Below are positions 60,310-64,000 of a stretch of 64,000 bases of DNA, one piece after another. This DNA is from Polyodon spathula. Its lineage: Eukaryota > Chordata > Actinopteri > Acipenseriformes > Polyodontidae. The stretch spans positions 74,582,118 through 74,646,117 of the forward strand of contig NC_054537.1 in assembly GCF_017654505.1 (NCBI RefSeq), read 5' to 3'. Positions within the stretch are counted from its first letter, which is position 1. The number at the start of each line of letters is the position of its first letter. The notes under the pieces are model-generated. The model worked only from the letters and a program-made list of their open reading frames with translations, made no database searches and was not told the DNA's origin. The position numbers and the translations under genes were made by a program.

Positions 60310-61914
60310 AATTAATTAATCTAGCGGTGCAAAAAAACGTTTTTTTTCCTAAGAATTTTAAATTAAAATTTCTTCTACTTTTTGTTATACTTTTATCGAT
60401 AGAAAAATAGATTTTATTAGGTCTATATAAATTATATCTGCTGGTTCCTGAAAATAATAATTAAATTAACAACTTAAATTTAAATAAATACTAATTTAAA
60501 TGTGAGCACATTCAGTGTGTTTTAGTTTTCTTTATCTTTTTATTTATTTATTTTTTATTTGTTGGTATATTGCCAGGTTTTAATATTCTAAGTTAATCAA
60601 AAAAATAAGACATGCATACAGTAGAATTTTTGCTTGCTAATAATTTTGCCACAATGGAGGAAGTGCAGACACTGCAGTTCAAAAAGTTGGGGCCTAGCAG
60701 ACCTCCAATAAAATGAGTGCAGGTGAATAGTGACAGAGGATGGGCATACACTCGAACCTTTAACGAGTTGTGGTATAAGCTTAGGCCATGGGCTTGTGCA
60801 AGTAAAAACAACAATCCACTGTTTTGCTTTCCTTGACTCCTTTTTGCTAAGGCTCAGGGTGACACAGATGCAGCATGGTCAAGAATTGGAGTTACAGACC
60901 TGCAACATCTCTCCTCTGAATAAAAAAACAAACAAAAAAAAAAACATGCGAACTTAAGAGTTCATAAGACACGTGAAATGCATCTAGGTATGTTAGGGAG
61001 AGTAAATATTGCTGTTCGGCTTTTCTGACCAAAATGCCATAAAGAAGCACAACGAAAAAGTGTCCAAAACTCTACAAATACTTACATGCGTGAATTGAAT
61101 GCATAAAGTTCTGTGAAGCTTTTAAATTCACCTTAAAATGTCAATTGTTAATCAGCACAATAAAATGTCTGCACCTACTCTAAAACAGAGTTTGTCATTT
61201 TTCGATCACATTTAGTGAATTTTATCCAAATGTAAGTGTTAAGTTTCTTTTTATGCTCAAATATCAGTGATATGTTTCTTGTGATGCTCAGTATAGCTTC
61301 CCCACATTGTCTAGACCAGACTTGGTTGTTTGCGGGCACTCTGACTATTTCATAGGTTCTTATCTTACACAGTGCCTTCTCACAACATATTCAATATGTC
61401 ATTCTCACTCTGATAAGGCCAAGTCTCAGGTAGTAATTGTGCATGCTGCACTTATTCTTTAACTAATTTATATAAAATACGCAATGCAAATATTTTTAAA
61501 TAGCATGTTTACACAAATAACCATTAATAAACTAAAATAAAAAAAAGTGTAGATAGCGTCTAGCTTTGTTTCAATTTGACAAATTTGGCAACACTACTCT
61601 GTTTTAAAGATCACTTATCTCCAGTACAATTATTCACAGAAAGTGGATTTGTAACTAAATATACTATGGTGTTTCCCTTGTCTGGTGAAATAAAAAATAT
61701 ATCAATAGAAAATTAAACTCTAAATACTGAAATGTGTTATTTTTCTCAATAACAGTTGGCGAAATTCAATGCTTACTAACATAGTAACACCCCACCTCTG
61801 CTCATGAATGATTGGACAGCTGTCAGATCTTTCACTTTCCTTTTGGCTACTCACTCGCCTTCAATTTTCATGAAGAATACCATGAATAACAAAGTAAGTA
61901 AGCAAACTTGTTGA
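60310..61914. other. Non-coding stretch
   Basis: Nothing supportable was seen. Composition is AT-rich throughout. Confidence 0.4.
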
Positions 61915-62125
61915 AACTTTATTTGACCTGAAAAAAGAAACAAGGACCAGGGGTCACAAATGGAGATTAGATAAAGGGGCATTCAGAACAGAACTTTTTT
62001 ACACAGAGAATTGTGGGAGTCTGGAACCAACTCCCCAATAATAAGCTGCTAACAACCAAACGAGCAAGATGGGCCAAATAGCCTCCTCTCATTTGTAAAC
62101 TTTCTTATGTTCTTATATTCTTATG
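61915..62125 (+). mobile_element. CR1-like LINE 3' end, inserted in a Tc1 element
   Basis: Plus-strand copy of the 3' module also found at 2111 and 6216: TTTTTTACACAGAGAATTGTG, then a WNQLPNNKLL-type peptide, and the tail TTCTTATGTTCTTATATTCTTATG ending at 62125. The next base begins Tc1 transposase sequence, so the LINE appears to have landed inside it. Confidence 0.8.
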
Positions 62126-62440
62126 ACTAAATAGCTCGATTTTTGTTTCATCGCTCCACAAAACTTGTGACCATCTATCATTCAAATGCCATTTTGCAAA
62201 CTTTAAGTGATTGTCCTAGTGATGTTTTCCTAAATAGCTTTTTTTTTGGCCTGCAACCGCTGAGACCTTCACCATGCAATACTCGCCCTGTGGTTGAAAT
62301 GGAAACCCCAGTCCCACTTTCAGCCAATTCACTTTGAATATCTTTGGCAGTCAATCTCGGACTGTTATTAACCTTCCCCGCAATTCTTCTACTTGTTCTT
62401 GGTAAAATAACCTTCTTTCTTCCAGATCAAGGGAGCGTTG
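62126..62440 (-). pseudogene. Tc1-like transposase fragment
   Basis: On the minus strand, from about 62420 to 62126, the sequence encodes the middle of a Tc1 transposase: VILPRTSRRIAGKVN, RLTAKDIQSELAESGTGVS, TTGRVLHG, then after a frame change KFAKWHLNDRW and WSQVLWSDETKIELF with the first catalytic Asp. It is cut off by the LINE tail at 62125. The N-terminal DNA-binding half and both terminal repeats were not located. Sequence differs from the Tc1 copy at 31.4-32.3 kb, so it is a separate lineage. Confidence 0.8.
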
Positions 62441-62449
62441 TGACAATAC

Positions 62450-64000
62450 GTATAATCTGTAAATACGTATTTCAAAATTACATGAGTTGTTTGAGGCTAG
62501 ATATAGCGCATATTTCAAACACATATATCATTGAAAAGTAGGCAGAAAGTAATAACCCCCTGCTAATGCTGTTTGGTACCTCATTCAGGGGCTGATGCAA
62601 GAATATGTGCAGTGATTTGCAACACCCAAATCAGCGTTTTGCACTCGCAAACTGTATTTAGCGGCTGTAAAGTGGTAAGGCGTTATCGTCCCTCGCAGGT
62701 CATCACCTGGTGATTGTCCTCCTGGTAACCCAGACGCCACTGACTTTCTCTACTATACAGGACCATATGGCCTCTTTAGTGGCATAACTGATGTTGGCAG
62801 AGGCTTTTCCAAATAACAATTTCATGCTGAGTGACCATACAGACTCTTAGCTCCTCCTCAGAAACAGAGGAAAATGGTGCAAACAAAATTTTAAATAATA
62901 GAAAAACAATGTATTAATGTTGGCAATGCATTGAACATGGAGTGGATAAAAATGAGAAAGCAACAAAGCTAAGAGGTGTAAAGACCAGCTATTCGAAAGC
63001 AATATAAAAGGGTTATAAATTAAGGGAAGAGCTAAAGCTGATTGAAATATGTTCAGAAAGTCTTCAGAAGGAAACTATAATTAATAATAATGTATCCGGT
63101 ACTAATCATACAGCAAAACAAAAAGGAATAGAAAATTTGTTTGGTTTTGTAAAAAGTACAGAATTTATTTTCACGTTAATACTTTAACATAACAAAATAA
63201 CGTCTTGTCACAAACTATACAACTTATGAACTGTACACAGACAGCAAGTGTTTAAATAAAGAAAACATCAGTTTAAATGCCATTCCCAACACTGTCCTGT
63301 AAAGAATTTCTGAAATATATATCCAAACTGTACAATATTTACATTAAAATAAAGTGTTTTGTATATCACTTCTTTTAGAGGTTACAGTATGTTTTTACAG
63401 TAAAGCTGTATTGAGTTTTGCCATCACACAAGTACATCTAAAATAATACAAAGTACTGCTAAATAACTGAAAAAAATACATACTGGGACAAAGACTAATA
63501 ACATATCCCAGAATTAAGCATCTGACTGATTAATTAAAACATATTATTTAATAAATACTAGGCTACATAGCTTTGAATTTGCTAATGTTTAATGTAATAT
63601 CTGTTTATGAGTTGTTGTTTCACAGCTCATGGACATTTGGCATGTAATATAAAGTCACCAGGATGTTCTTTCTATAATGAGGCCAGTATATTAGGAAGCT
63701 GTAGCAGTCAGCAGTCAAATTAAACACACACACAGTATTGTGTGTTGAAAATGAGTATGCAAATTCAGAGGGTATAAAGTAGTCCTTTAAACTGCAAAAG
63801 ATAATAAGAATGCCATCCAGTTCTGGGATTTTTATGGCATACAACAGTACAAATTAATATGTTGAAAAGATATAGCTTGTTTGCTCATTTCAGCGGAAAC
63901 AAAAATAAAATCTTACATTTTCATAATATTTAGAGCAGGTTGGAAACACAATTACACAAGATGTCACGGGTACAGTGAACACACAGTTGTGTTATTACTG
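62450..64000. other. Non-coding stretch
   Basis: No gene, RNA or clear repeat was recognised. The interval 62590-62830 is less AT-rich and may be an old interspersed repeat, but I could not define its ends. Confidence 0.4.

Noticed and set aside
1..64000. CRISPR arrays, operons, bacterial promoters or phage genes
   Set aside because: No regularly spaced repeats or dense coding were found. Split exons with GT-AG splice sites, SINEs and LINEs show vertebrate nuclear DNA.

Overview
This is nuclear DNA of a vertebrate, most likely a ray-finned fish. It is AT-rich, gene-poor and crowded with interspersed repeats. The only intact gene I recognise is the myelin basic protein locus (mbp) on the + strand. 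Exon-intron structure is clear, splice sites are GT-AG, and there is no operon-like organisation. The encoded MBP has a short fish-type N-terminus. Introns of up to about 12.6 kb, together with CR1-like LINEs, a tRNA-derived SINE, Tc1, piggyBac and hAT-like DNA transposons and a tyrosine-recombinase element, suggest a non-teleost fish such as a sturgeon or paddlefish. That last step is inference, not proof.

Layout. Positions 1-26.5 kb lie upstream of classic mbp, probably inside the large Golli 5' intron. They hold only transposon wreckage: CR1-like LINE pieces (2.1-4.3 and 6.2-6.6 kb), a piggyBac-like end (6.9 kb), a tyrosine-recombinase ORF (7.5-8.0 kb), a SINE (10.7 kb), two decayed piggyBac transposases (12.2-12.9 and 23.1-24.8 kb), a foldback element (13.9-14.3 kb) and a LINE 3' half with a restriction-like endonuclease (21.4-23.1 kb).

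From 26,552 to about 55.6 kb lies mbp: a Golli-specific coding exon running directly into classic exon 1, five further coding exons, and a 3' UTR with a poly(A) signal. The six classic coding exons (26869-27003, 37463-37582, 38104-38136, 38488-38520, 41695-41817, 54404-54445) keep phase 0 and encode 161 residues. The most interesting observation is that the Golli frame, which in mammals reads straight into MBP, meets two in-frame stop codons before the MBP start. The locus therefore appears to make a stand-alone Golli peptide and a separate classic MBP. Introns contain a Tc1 transposon, several inverted-repeat (MITE-like) elements and two more LINE fragments.

From 55.7 kb to the end there is again no intact gene. 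There is a hAT-like inverted repeat, a frame-broken minus-strand protein family of unknown function (56.8-59.1 kb), a probable solo LTR (59.7-60.2 kb), and a CR1-like 3' end inserted in a Tc1 transposase remnant (61.9-62.4 kb). I found no RNA genes beyond the tRNA-like SINE head, no CRISPR array and no prokaryotic features.
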